Below, piece by piece: positions 16,203 through 23,825 of a DNA stretch of 24,518 nt. Each line of letters begins with the position of its first letter. The stretch's first letter is position 1. A program made the translations under genes and the position numbers. The notes under the pieces are model-generated. The model was not told the origin of the DNA. It made no database searches and saw only the letters and a program-made list of their open reading frames with translations. This DNA is from Desulfatitalea sp. UBA4791 (GTDB lineage Bacteria > Desulfobacterota > Desulfobacteria > Desulfobacterales > Desulfosarcinaceae): contig DHGT01000087.1 of NCBI GenBank assembly GCA_002402905.1, forward strand, positions 9,839 through 34,356, given 5' to 3'.

Positions 16203-17393
16203 TTACATGTCTTTTAACACTTTTTGCACGGTGGCGATGCGCTGTTCCAGCTGCTCCGGCCGCCACCCCAGCTTGATCTGCATGGAGATGGTGCGGGACA
16301 TGATGGCATCCGAACGGGACAGGTCGACCCGAGCATAATCCGGACAGTGGTCATAGAGCTGCAGCGGCATCCTGGCGGCGGTCTGCATTTGTTGGAGGTG
16401 CTGCCACTTTCGATAATAGTGCCAGTTGTTGTCATACCAGTAGAAGCAGCCGTCGACGCCGGCGCTGTTCAAGGCCTGGGCGGCTTTGCGGGTGCGTTCT
16501 TCGCTGGGCAGCATGAAGCTCAGAAAGGTGGCCGAATCGCCGGATGCATCGGGCAGGTAGCGGAAGCTGATGTGGGAAATATCGGCCATTGCCTCTTTCA
16601 GGGCGGCCTTGTGAGCGCGCTGGGTGGCCAGGATAGTGTCCAGTTTTCTCAGTTGGGCCAGGCCCACGGCGGCATTGAGTTCGCTGATACGATAGTTGTA
16701 TCCCAGAATCGGGTGACCTTCCGCGCCCCGGTCGCTGCCCATGTGATCGTGCCCATGATCGCCAAAGGCATGGGCCACTTCGTACCGCTCGGGGTCATCG
16801 GTGATCACGGCGCCGCCCTCGCCGCAGGTGATGGTTTTCACCGGGTCAAAAGAGAAGCATCCCATCTGTCCGAAAGTGCCGAGGGAGCGGCCGCCGAAGG
16901 TGGCCCCGACCGACTGGCAGGTGTCTTCGATGAGCACCAGCCCTTTGCGCCTGCACAAATCCTGGATCTCATCGATGCGGGCCATGGCACCGCACATATG
17001 GACCGCAACCACTGCCCGGGTGCGCGATGTGAGTGCCGCTTCTACCGCTTTCGGGTCCAGGCAGAGGGTTTCGTCGATATCGGCGAAGATGGGCACGCCG
17101 CCGGCCGCCAGGATCGCTTCGAAGGTGGCCACGAAGGTGAAAGAGGGGACGACCACCTCATCACCGGCGCCGATGCCGCAGGCGGCCAACGCGATATTCA
17201 GGGCCGCGGTGCCGCTGCTGCACAGGTGGCAATGGGCCACGCCCAGGCGCCGGCAAAACTCCTGCTCAAAAGTCTTGGCCTTCCAGTGGCCGTTGCGCGC
17301 CGCATCGAATCCATAACGAAAAAGGACGCCCGAATCGAGGACATCCTGCAGCTCCTTGCGTTCTTCATCACCGAAGATTTCAAAACCAGGCAT
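16203..17393 (-). CDS. kdnA: 8-amino-3,8-dideoxy-manno-octulosonate (Kdo8N) transaminase, DegT/AHBA family
   Basis: A PLP-dependent sugar aminotransferase of 396 residues. It closely matches recalled Shewanella KdnA sequence: N-terminal 'MPGFEIFGDEE', 'SSGTAALNIALAACGIGAGD', 'SDHGHDHMG'-like 'GDHGHDHMGSDRGAE', 'GVDGCFYWY' and 'SDAIMSRTISMQIKL'. The PLP lysine is K186 in 'DPVKTITCGEGG', with D157 and Q160 in 'EDTCQS' as cofactor contacts. KdnA transfers an amino group from glutamate to 8-oxo-Kdo, giving Kdo8N for lipopolysaccharide. ATG 17393 is chosen because AGGAGA lies just upstream and the protein aligns from that Met; a longer frame to 17504 would overlap the PBP gene. It is followed by kdnB after 60 nt. 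Confidence 0.92.
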   Translation of the reverse strand: MPGFEIFGDEERKELQDVLDSGVLFRYGFDAARNGHWKAKTFEQEFCRRLGVAHCHLCSSGTAALNIALAACGIGAGDEVVVPSFTFVATFEAILAAGGVPIFADIDETLCLDPKAVEAALTSRTRAVVAVHMCGAMARIDEIQDLCRRKGLVLIEDTCQSVGATFGGRSLGTFGQMGCFSFDPVKTITCGEGGAVITDDPERYEVAHAFGDHGHDHMGSDRGAEGHPILGYNYRISELNAAVGLAQLRKLDTILATQRAHKAALKEAMADISHISFRYLPDASGDSATFLSFMLPSEERTRKAAQALNSAGVDGCFYWYDNNWHYYRKWQHLQQMQTAARMPLQLYDHCPDYARVDLSRSDAIMSRTISMQIKLGWRPEQLEQRIATVQKVLKDM

Positions 17394-17455
17394 GGATAAT
17401 TTCTCCTGACCTAAAAGGGAATTTAAATGCCATGAGGGTGTGGGGTGTTTGCCCG

Positions 17456-18817
17456 CTATCCGTTCGCCTTCGAGCGGGCGGTTGCATCGTTTTGTTGCGC
17501 CCAATGGCCTTTGAAATAGTGGGAAAAGGCCATGCGGGCGTAGGTGCCGGCCCGCACACCGATGTATGCTTCGTGGGCCACCAGCGACGCCACGACGAGT
17601 TTACCGGGGCCGTTCTTGTCCTGTGCGAACCCGACAAACCAGTCGAAGCGTTGGTCATGGGCACGATTGGATATCGACCCGGTTTTCCCGCCGATGCGCA
17701 GGCGCGACAGGACCGGGTCGCGTTGACTTCCCCTGAATGTTTTTCGCGCGGTTCCCGATTGGACCGTTTTTTCCATCATGGCCTTCAACACGGTGGATGC
17801 CCGTGTGGTCATGGCGCGCTGTTCCCACGAGGCGTGGGCCGTGTAGATCTCGCGTCCTTCGGGGTCCATGATGCGTTCCACGAAAACCGGCGACACCATG
17901 CGTCCCTCATTGAGAATGCACGCCGTCATCACGGCACCGTGAACCGGTGAAATGGTCGTTTCGTTATTAAATCCCGACGCGATTTCCGCCCAGTGATAAG
18001 GCGTTTCCCGGACCACCAGGTGGCTGGGGGCGACCGGCAGCTCGAAATCCAGGTCTTGATTGAAGCCGAAGCCCAGGCCGTACTCTTCCAGGGCCCGTTT
18101 GCCCAGATGGAGTTGACCGAGTTTGCCGAAGACCGGATTGATCGATTCGGCAAACGAGGCGCCGAACGATACGGCGTGCGTATATCGATTATCCGTCTCC
18201 TTGAGCTGACTTTTGTAAAGGGTGTGCTTGTAACCGTTGAATCGGACCGTGGTCCGGTCCGAATACCCGCACTGGTCCACGGCCGCGGCGGCCGTGACGA
18301 TTTTAAAGAGGCTCGCGGCCGGAAAGGTGCTGCGCAGACAGGGATTGGCCTGGGGATCGCTCTTGTCGAAACCGGCCATGGCCAGGATCCGGCCGCTGTC
18401 CGGATCCATGACCACCACGCCGATATAGCGCGAATTCTTCCGATCCATGGCTTGGATCAGGCGCTCCTGCAAGGTTTCGTCCAAGCTGGTTTCGACGGTG
18501 AAACGCTGCTGCCTGAACGGCAGCTCAACCTGCTCGGCCAGCAGGTCGTTGGGGGTGACACGACTCAGCAACAGCTGAACGTCTTTTTTCCCGATCGAGG
18601 GCGTTGCCTCTGACGGGCGTTCGATGATCGCCGTTGCTGGCGCCACGTTGGTCGCACCGGTGGTGGGCCATCCCATGTAGATGCAAAGCAACACGACCGA
18701 TAGGGCCGCGAGGGCGAGGACCAGCCGTCGGCGGGGTACGCGTTTGGCAGGGCGCTTGAGGCCGCGCTGGTACTCGCGCCAACTGGGTCGTTGGGGCTGT
18801 CGTTTCAGATCGCTCAT
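17456..18817 (-). CDS. Monofunctional penicillin-binding transpeptidase
   Basis: A protein of 453 residues: a basic cytoplasmic N-terminus, one transmembrane segment (31-48), a linker, then a penicillin-binding transpeptidase domain. The active-site motifs are present: S169-x-x-K172 in 'AASLFKIV', S225-x-N227 in 'AESINPVF', and K378-T-G in 'RIGGKTGSIS'. It would cross-link peptidoglycan peptides in the periplasm. There is no glycosyltransferase domain and no room for a full class B dimerisation domain (only about 60 residues lie between anchor and domain start), so it is small for a PBP2/PBP3 type. ATG 18817 is chosen because the longer frame to 18982 would overlap metG; its ribosome site (AAGG) is weak. 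It lies between metG and kdnA on the same strand. Confidence 0.88.
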   Translation of the reverse strand: MSDLKRQPQRPSWREYQRGLKRPAKRVPRRRLVLALAALSVVLLCIYMGWPTTGATNVAPATAIIERPSEATPSIGKKDVQLLLSRVTPNDLLAEQVELPFRQQRFTVETSLDETLQERLIQAMDRKNSRYIGVVVMDPDSGRILAMAGFDKSDPQANPCLRSTFPAASLFKIVTAAAAVDQCGYSDRTTVRFNGYKHTLYKSQLKETDNRYTHAVSFGASFAESINPVFGKLGQLHLGKRALEEYGLGFGFNQDLDFELPVAPSHLVVRETPYHWAEIASGFNNETTISPVHGAVMTACILNEGRMVSPVFVERIMDPEGREIYTAHASWEQRAMTTRASTVLKAMMEKTVQSGTARKTFRGSQRDPVLSRLRIGGKTGSISNRAHDQRFDWFVGFAQDKNGPGKLVVASLVAHEAYIGVRAGTYARMAFSHYFKGHWAQQNDATARSKANG

Positions 18818-18905
18818 GCCTTTTCTCGTATCATCGTTGCGGGTATCGGCCAGTGGGATCCTGTTTGATCCGCCAATGCCATGACACCCATCGCCGTCCG
18901 AATCT

Positions 18906-20834
18906 CTATCGAATCGGCGTCCCCGGCGGCATCTCCTGGTCGGCACCGAGGGCCGCCAGCGCCTTGTCGGTACTGGCAGCAAGAAGCATGCCCTGGGATA
19001 GCACGCCCATCAGTTTGGCCGGTTTCAGGTTGGCCACGAGGATCACTTGTTTTCCGATCAGTTCATCCGGCGGATAGGTGCCGGCGATGCCGGCAACCAC
19101 CGTTCGCGGTTCCGGTTCACCCACATCCACTTCGAGCTTCAACAGCTTTTTGGCACGTGGTATCGCTTCGGCGCGAATCACCTTGGCCACGCGAAGGTCG
19201 ATGCGTGCAAACTCTTCAAAGGTAATTTCCGGTTTCAATTCGGGCTGCAAGACTTTGGTCTCCGATGGCAGATCGCTTGAGGGCGGCTCTTTTTTGATGT
19301 CGATCCGCGGGAAAAGCGTCGTGGATTTGGGCAGTTGCGTTCCGGACGGGAGCAGTTTCCAGGTGGCGACGCGTGCCATTTTATAAAAGCTGTCGCCGGC
19401 ATCTAGGCCGAGGTGTTTTTGCATGGTCGCCGCCGTTTCGGGCATGATCGGGTAGATCAGTCCGGAAATGACACGCAGCCCTTCCAAGAGGTTGTAGATC
19501 ACAGCCTGCAGCTGCGGTGCAGCGCCTTTGCTCTTGGCCAGCTCCCATGGCGCGGTTACGTCGATGATCTTGTTCATGCGATTGATGAATTCCCAGACCG
19601 CGGTCAGCGCCTTGTGAAATGCGAAGGTTTCCATTTCCGACTGGTATATGGCGATCGTACGGGCCACGCGATCTTCCATATCGAGGGCCAATTCCTGTTC
19701 GACGGCCGGATCGGAAGCGGGAACCACGCCTTTGAAGTATTTGTGCGCCATTGTGACTACGCGCGAGAAAAGATTGCCAAGATCGTTGGCCAGGTCAGAA
19801 TTGATACGGGTGACCAGCGCCTCTTCGTTGAAGTTGGCGTCGAGTCCGAAGTTCATCTCTCGCATCAAAAAGAAACGGAAGGCGTCCAATCCGTAAATAT
19901 TCTTCAGTTGCAACGGTTCGATGACATTTCCCAGGCTTTTGGACATCTTGCTCTGGTCCACGTTCCAGTAGCCATGTACATTGAGATGTTGGTACACCGG
20001 CAATCCGGCGGCTTTGAGCATGATGGGCCAATAGATGCCGTGGGGTTTGAGGATGTCCTTTGCCACGATGTGCTGGGCCACGGGCCAGAACTTCTTGAAT
20101 CGTGGGTCATCGGGATAGCCGATGGCGGAAATATAGTTGATCAGTGCGTCGAACCACACATAGGTGACATAATCGTTGTCGAAGGGCAGGGTGATGCCCC
20201 ATTTGATCCGGGACTTGGGCCTTGAGATACACAAATCATCCAACGGTTCGCGCAGGAAGGCCAGCACCTCGTTTTTGTACCGCTCCGGCCGGATCATGTC
20301 GGGATGTTCGTGAATGTAGTCGATGAGCCATTGCTGATAGCGGCTCATCTTGAAAAAGTAGTTGGACTCCTTGATTGTCTCCGGCTCGGTTTCATGGTCC
20401 GGACATTTTCCGTTCACCAGTTCGCGATCGGTATAGAAACGCTCGCAGCCGAAACAGTACTTGCCCTCGTATTCGCTGAAATAGATATCGCCCTGGTCAT
20501 AAATCTTCTGCAGAACGCGCTCGACGACCGCCATGTGGGACTTGTCGGTGGTGCGGATGAAATAATCGTTGGCGACGTTGAGCTGGGGCCACAATTCACG
20601 AAACAGTCCGCTGATTTTGTCCACGTAGAGCCTGGGGGTCGTATTCTCCTTCCTGGCGGCGCGCATGATCTTGTCGCCGTGTTCGTCGGTGCCGGTGAGA
20701 AAGAAGGTCTCGTCGGTGATCATGGTATGATAGCGATTGATCACATCGGCGCATATCGTCGTATACGCGTGGCCCAGGTGGGGCCGTGCATTGACGTAAT
20801 AGATGGGGGTGGTGATATAAAACGGTTTGGCCAT
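18906..20834 (-). CDS. metG: Methionyl-tRNA synthetase with C-terminal tRNA-binding domain
   Basis: Charges tRNA-Met with methionine, using ATP, in the cytoplasm. The 642-residue protein has the class I signature 'PHLGHAYT' (HIGH-type, 18-25), 'KMSKS' at 296-300, and a zinc-binding knuckle with C127, C130, C144 and H147. The CxxC plus CPxH form is like that of Thermus, not the E. coli four-Cys form. A C-terminal EMAP/CsaA-like tRNA-binding domain begins near 540 with 'ITFEEFARIDLRVAKVI'. Start ATG 20834 has AGGAG 6 nt upstream. It follows ricT by 64 nt, and holB-ricT-metG adjacency also occurs in other bacteria. Confidence 0.97.
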   Translation of the reverse strand: MAKPFYITTPIYYVNARPHLGHAYTTICADVINRYHTMITDETFFLTGTDEHGDKIMRAARKENTTPRLYVDKISGLFRELWPQLNVANDYFIRTTDKSHMAVVERVLQKIYDQGDIYFSEYEGKYCFGCERFYTDRELVNGKCPDHETEPETIKESNYFFKMSRYQQWLIDYIHEHPDMIRPERYKNEVLAFLREPLDDLCISRPKSRIKWGITLPFDNDYVTYVWFDALINYISAIGYPDDPRFKKFWPVAQHIVAKDILKPHGIYWPIMLKAAGLPVYQHLNVHGYWNVDQSKMSKSLGNVIEPLQLKNIYGLDAFRFFLMREMNFGLDANFNEEALVTRINSDLANDLGNLFSRVVTMAHKYFKGVVPASDPAVEQELALDMEDRVARTIAIYQSEMETFAFHKALTAVWEFINRMNKIIDVTAPWELAKSKGAAPQLQAVIYNLLEGLRVISGLIYPIMPETAATMQKHLGLDAGDSFYKMARVATWKLLPSGTQLPKSTTLFPRIDIKKEPPSSDLPSETKVLQPELKPEITFEEFARIDLRVAKVIRAEAIPRAKKLLKLEVDVGEPEPRTVVAGIAGTYPPDELIGKQVILVANLKPAKLMGVLSQGMLLAASTDKALAALGADQEMPPGTPIR

Positions 20835-20898
20835 GCCCTGCTCCTAACGCGCAACGCCCGGGGCGGTTGAAATATCGCCCATGGCGTTTTTTCGGCTT

Positions 20899-21702
20899 CT
20901 ATTTGATGATCTCGTCCAATCCTATTTCGACCTCTCCGTCGTCCACGCGCAAGGCGATGCGCTCTTTGAAATAGTTGAGGCGGACGACCTTGCCCGTGTA
21001 ATCCTTGGTCTTGACGGTTTTGCCCAGACCCGGAAATTTGCTTTTGAGCTCTTTATAGACCTCGTTTTCAAACGTCAGGCAGCACATCAACCGACCGCAC
21101 TGGCCGGAGATTTTCGTGGGATTCAACGAGAGTCCCTGCTCCTTGGCCATTCGGATCGAGACCGGATCGAATTTTTCCATGAACAAGGAACAACAGAATT
21201 CACGGCCGCATCGTCCAAGGCCGCCACACATTTTGGCCTGATTGCGGATGCCGACCTGGCGCATCTCGATACGCACATGAAATTCCTTGACCAGCAGTTT
21301 GACCAGCTGGCGGAAATCCACCCGGCCGTCGGCGGTGAAGAAAAAGGTGAGCCGGCTGGCATCGAACGTGGCTTCGACCGCAAAAAGGCTCATTTTCAGC
21401 CCGAGTTCCTTGATGCTTTTAATGCAGAAGGTGTGGGCCTGCTTTTCCAGTTCAGCGTTTTTTTCGCGCTGCTCGAAATCCGCTTCGGTGGCCTTGCGAT
21501 GGATTTTTTTGAGCTGTTTTTCCTGGCCGTCCGCTGGTTTCTCATCGTCCACCGGAACCGGAATCTTGGCGACTGTTCCAAAACCCAGTCCTTTCTCGGT
21601 TTCCACGATGACCGGATCGCCCATTTGCAGCACGAACGCGCCGGCATCAAAATCGTAGATTTTTCCACCGGATTTGAATCGTATGCCGATTGTTTTTCCC
21701 AT
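20899..21702 (-). CDS. ricT: RicT/YaaT (PSP1-domain) family protein
   Basis: A protein of 267 residues. The N-terminal part (1-50, 'GIRFKSGGKIYDFDAG') and central PSP1 C-terminal domain carry the family's cysteine pattern: C159, C165, C170 and C171 in 'KMCGGLGRCGREFCC', then C202, C207 and C208 in 'GQCGRLMCC'. In Bacillus, RicT belongs to the Ric complex (RicA, RicF, RicT), which carries iron-sulfur clusters and helps RNase Y process transcripts; outside Firmicutes its role is less clear. ATG 21702 is chosen, with GGTGG 7 nt upstream, over a TTG at 21717. It follows holB by about 21 nt and is probably co-translated from the same transcript. Confidence 0.9.
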   Translation of the reverse strand: MGKTIGIRFKSGGKIYDFDAGAFVLQMGDPVIVETEKGLGFGTVAKIPVPVDDEKPADGQEKQLKKIHRKATEADFEQREKNAELEKQAHTFCIKSIKELGLKMSLFAVEATFDASRLTFFFTADGRVDFRQLVKLLVKEFHVRIEMRQVGIRNQAKMCGGLGRCGREFCCSLFMEKFDPVSIRMAKEQGLSLNPTKISGQCGRLMCCLTFENEVYKELKSKFPGLGKTVKTKDYTGKVVRLNYFKERIALRVDDGEVEIGLDEIIK

Positions 21703-21723
21703 ATTCAAACCACCCAACGCCTG

Positions 21724-22773
21724 TTAAGCGGCCCGCAGGCACGCCATGCGAAGGGCCATGTTGTCTAACGTTAATCTCAAGTTTGCATTGCCTGCAATAT
21801 CTTTTTGTGCTTTTTCAAGCGCTTCCCAAATAACTGTCAGCTGCCCGTCGCTCAGCTGTTCGCTGACCTGCGCCAGCGTCTCTTTTCGGTCGGCATGGAC
21901 GATATGTGTTGCTTTGTAAGGCCAAACGCTGAGGTCACGCACCCAACTCTTCAGGGTTTCCAAGTCATCGTCGATTTGGGCCTTGCTTTGCGCCAATTCA
22001 GCCGAGAAAGCCAGTGCCAGGGTTGATGTCAACGGCCCGTGGGGATCGATTCGATCCAGGCCGGACGCGCGGATCAGCCAATTCCGGCGTTGGTGCCATT
22101 TTCCTGTCGCCAACTGCAACGCCTTGGTGTAGCTGCCGCCGGCCGCTTTGGCAAGGGTTTTTGAAAGAATGTGATCCAAGCCCTGTGTGTCAGCCAGCAA
22201 GCCGGCAATATCCTCGGCTGCCAGGGGATTGAAGGGAATGTGTCGGCATCGCGAGACAATGGTCGCCAGCAGGCCGGATCGCTGGGAGGCGGTGAGCACC
22301 AGGATCGTGCCTTGCGGCGGCTCTTCCAGGACTTTTAACAGCGCGTTGCCGGCTTCCGGGTTCAGCTGATGGGCATCATCGATAATGACGACCCGATGGG
22401 TGGCGCTGAACGGTTTCATCGCCAGGCTGGCCAGCAGCTCCCTGACCTGATCGATCCTCAATATGCCCTTGCGGGGCGCGATTTCAATGACATCCGGATG
22501 CTTGCCCGCCTCGATCTGCCGGCACAGGGGGCACCGGCGGCAGGGCTGGTCGAAGGCGCCGGATGGGCCTTCACCCACACTTTTGGTCCCCTCGCGGCAA
22601 TTCAACGCCATGGCCATGACCCGGGCCGTGGTGCGCTTGCCGATGCCCTCGATGCCGGTGAACAGCATGGCATGGGGCACTGCCGCCCGACGTAAAAAAC
22701 GCTTTAGAATCCCGATGGGAAATGTCTGCCCGACAATGGGCTCGAACCCGGAAACGACCGTTTTGGGTAACAT
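21724..22773 (-). CDS. holB: DNA polymerase III subunit delta'
   Basis: Clamp-loader subunit of the replicase, 349 residues. It has a P-loop-like 'GIEGIGKRTTA' (40-50) in which Arg follows the Lys instead of Ser/Thr, as is common in delta' subunits that do not hydrolyse ATP. A zinc site is formed by C59, C78, C81 and C84. The Walker-B-like segment is 'VVIIDDAHQLNPEAGNALLK' (128-147), and 'IVSRC' (172-176) supplies the arginine finger of the SRC motif. Start ATG 22773. It lies 81 nt downstream of the HU-family gene and directly before ricT. Confidence 0.93.
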   Translation of the reverse strand: MLPKTVVSGFEPIVGQTFPIGILKRFLRRAAVPHAMLFTGIEGIGKRTTARVMAMALNCREGTKSVGEGPSGAFDQPCRRCPLCRQIEAGKHPDVIEIAPRKGILRIDQVRELLASLAMKPFSATHRVVIIDDAHQLNPEAGNALLKVLEEPPQGTILVLTASQRSGLLATIVSRCRHIPFNPLAAEDIAGLLADTQGLDHILSKTLAKAAGGSYTKALQLATGKWHQRRNWLIRASGLDRIDPHGPLTSTLALAFSAELAQSKAQIDDDLETLKSWVRDLSVWPYKATHIVHADRKETLAQVSEQLSDGQLTVIWEALEKAQKDIAGNANLRLTLDNMALRMACLRAA

Positions 22774-22854
22774 CTGAAACGTTATCCCGCACCTTTCAGC
22801 GGCGTGCGCTGCAAGGGGCTTTGAATATCGAATGAAAAAGCGTGGATGCCGTCT

Positions 22855-23133
22855 CTATGACGCATCGACGCGGTCTTTCAATTCTTTTCCGGACTTGAAA
22901 AAGGGCAGCTTTTTGGGCTGGATCGTCACCTTTTCGCCGGTCTTGGGGTTTCTGCCGGTGTAACTTTTGTAATTTTTGACATAAAAACTGCACAGGCCGC
23001 GTATTTCGACCCTTTTGCCCTGCGCCATGGCGTCGGTCATGCTGTCGAAGAAAATCTGAACCACCCTGGCAGCTTCGGTCTTGGAAATTCCGACCTCATT
23101 TTTAAGCGCAGAGATAAGCTCTAATTTATTCAT
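22855..23133 (-). CDS. HU/IHF-family DNA-binding protein
   Basis: A small nucleoid protein of 92 residues that binds and bends DNA as a dimer. It begins 'MNKLELISALKNEVGISK', has the family core 'RVEIRGLCSFYVKNYKSY' and the arm 'GRNPKTGEKVTIQPKKLPFF', with the intercalating Pro, and ends 'KSGKELKDRVDAS'. It could be an IHF subunit or HU; I cannot separate them. ATG 23133 has a near-perfect AAGGAGG 4 nt upstream, so the longer frame to 23166 is rejected. It has its own promoter at 23177-23206, which fits abundant expression. Confidence 0.93.
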   Translation of the reverse strand: MNKLELISALKNEVGISKTEAARVVQIFFDSMTDAMAQGKRVEIRGLCSFYVKNYKSYTGRNPKTGEKVTIQPKKLPFFKSGKELKDRVDAS

Positions 23134-23176
23134 GGGGCCTCCTTCCGCATTTGTCGATGCGAACATTTCATGGCAT

Positions 23177-23206
23177 TCTATAAAACGGAACTTTATAAAA
23201 AGTCAA
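23177..23206 (-). promoter_or_regulatory. Sigma70-like promoter for the HU-family gene
   Basis: On the minus strand, -35 TTGACT (23201-23206) and -10 TATAGA (23177-23182) are 18 nt apart, in an AT-rich patch between the NusG paralogue and the HU gene. This gives a leader of about 40 nt ending in a strong ribosome site. Confidence 0.6.
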
Positions 23207-23246
23207 GGAGTTATACTAACACCGGGTACGGTTTCGCGGCGGGATA

Positions 23247-23774
23247 CTATTTTAAGACATCGGGTACCGGTTCCACATCCTCGGCATCCACCTCCACCGA
23301 GGCGAATTGGCCCAAGGCTTCGATAAACACGACCACCCGGTCCACGCCCTTGTAATGGTCGAAGATGCCCACTACGCCGGAGAACGGTCCGTCGACCACC
23401 ACGACCCGGTCGCCCCGGGCAAAGATGTTGCCCGTTGTGATGGCACGCTCGGTGGACACCATGATGCGCAGGGAGGCGATGGTTTCGTCGGGTACGGAGA
23501 TCGGTCCGGTTTTATCGCCGATGAGTCTCACCGCGCCGACGGTTTTGAGGATATCCAGGTGATGATGGGGATGAAGATCGCAGTGGACGAAAACATATCC
23601 GGGGAAGAGCGGCACCCGGATCATCTTTTTGCGGTCCTTGCGGCGGCTGGGCACCGTGATTTTCGGCAGAAAAACTTCGATGGTTTTTTTCTGCAGCCCT
23701 TCGTTTACCACGTTCTCGAATCGGCTTTTGGTATGCAACACATACCAGGCCGGAATCAATTTATCGGAAGGCAT
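23247..23774 (-). CDS. NusG-paralogue transcription antiterminator (RfaH/UpxY type)
   Basis: A protein of 175 residues with a NusG N-terminal domain ('AWYVLHTKSRFENVV', 'EVFLPKIT', 'RVPLFPGYVFVHCD', 1-110) and a C-terminal KOW domain ('FARGDRVVVVDGPFSGVVG', about 118-150). General NusG is normally encoded beside secE and ribosomal genes. This divergent copy stands alone, so it is more like RfaH, LoaP or UpxY, which bind RNA polymerase to let it read through long surface-polysaccharide operons. No such operon follows it here. It has no evident ribosome site before ATG 23774, and the end of an insertion sequence lies about 27 nt upstream, so its native upstream region may be lost. Confidence 0.85.
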   Translation of the reverse strand: MPSDKLIPAWYVLHTKSRFENVVNEGLQKKTIEVFLPKITVPSRRKDRKKMIRVPLFPGYVFVHCDLHPHHHLDILKTVGAVRLIGDKTGPISVPDETIASLRIMVSTERAITTGNIFARGDRVVVVDGPFSGVVGIFDHYKGVDRVVVFIEALGQFASVEVDAEDVEPVPDVLK

Positions 23775-23796
23775 TGATAATTACCGTTTTCTATCC

Positions 23797-23825
23797 AATA
23801 TCACTATTGTCCGGTTAAGTTTCAA
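23797..23825 (-). promoter_or_regulatory. Possible hybrid promoter across the IS boundary
   Basis: On the minus strand, TTGAAA (23820-23825) lies inside the IS and GATATT (23797-23802) spans the presumed junction, 17 nt apart, with 5 of 6 and 4 of 6 consensus matches. It would drive the NusG paralogue. Weak, pattern-based evidence. Confidence 0.3.

Noticed and set aside
15318..17399. Long plus-strand frames opposite kdnB and kdnA
   Set aside because: They are antisense to strongly matching enzyme genes and have no motifs of their own.
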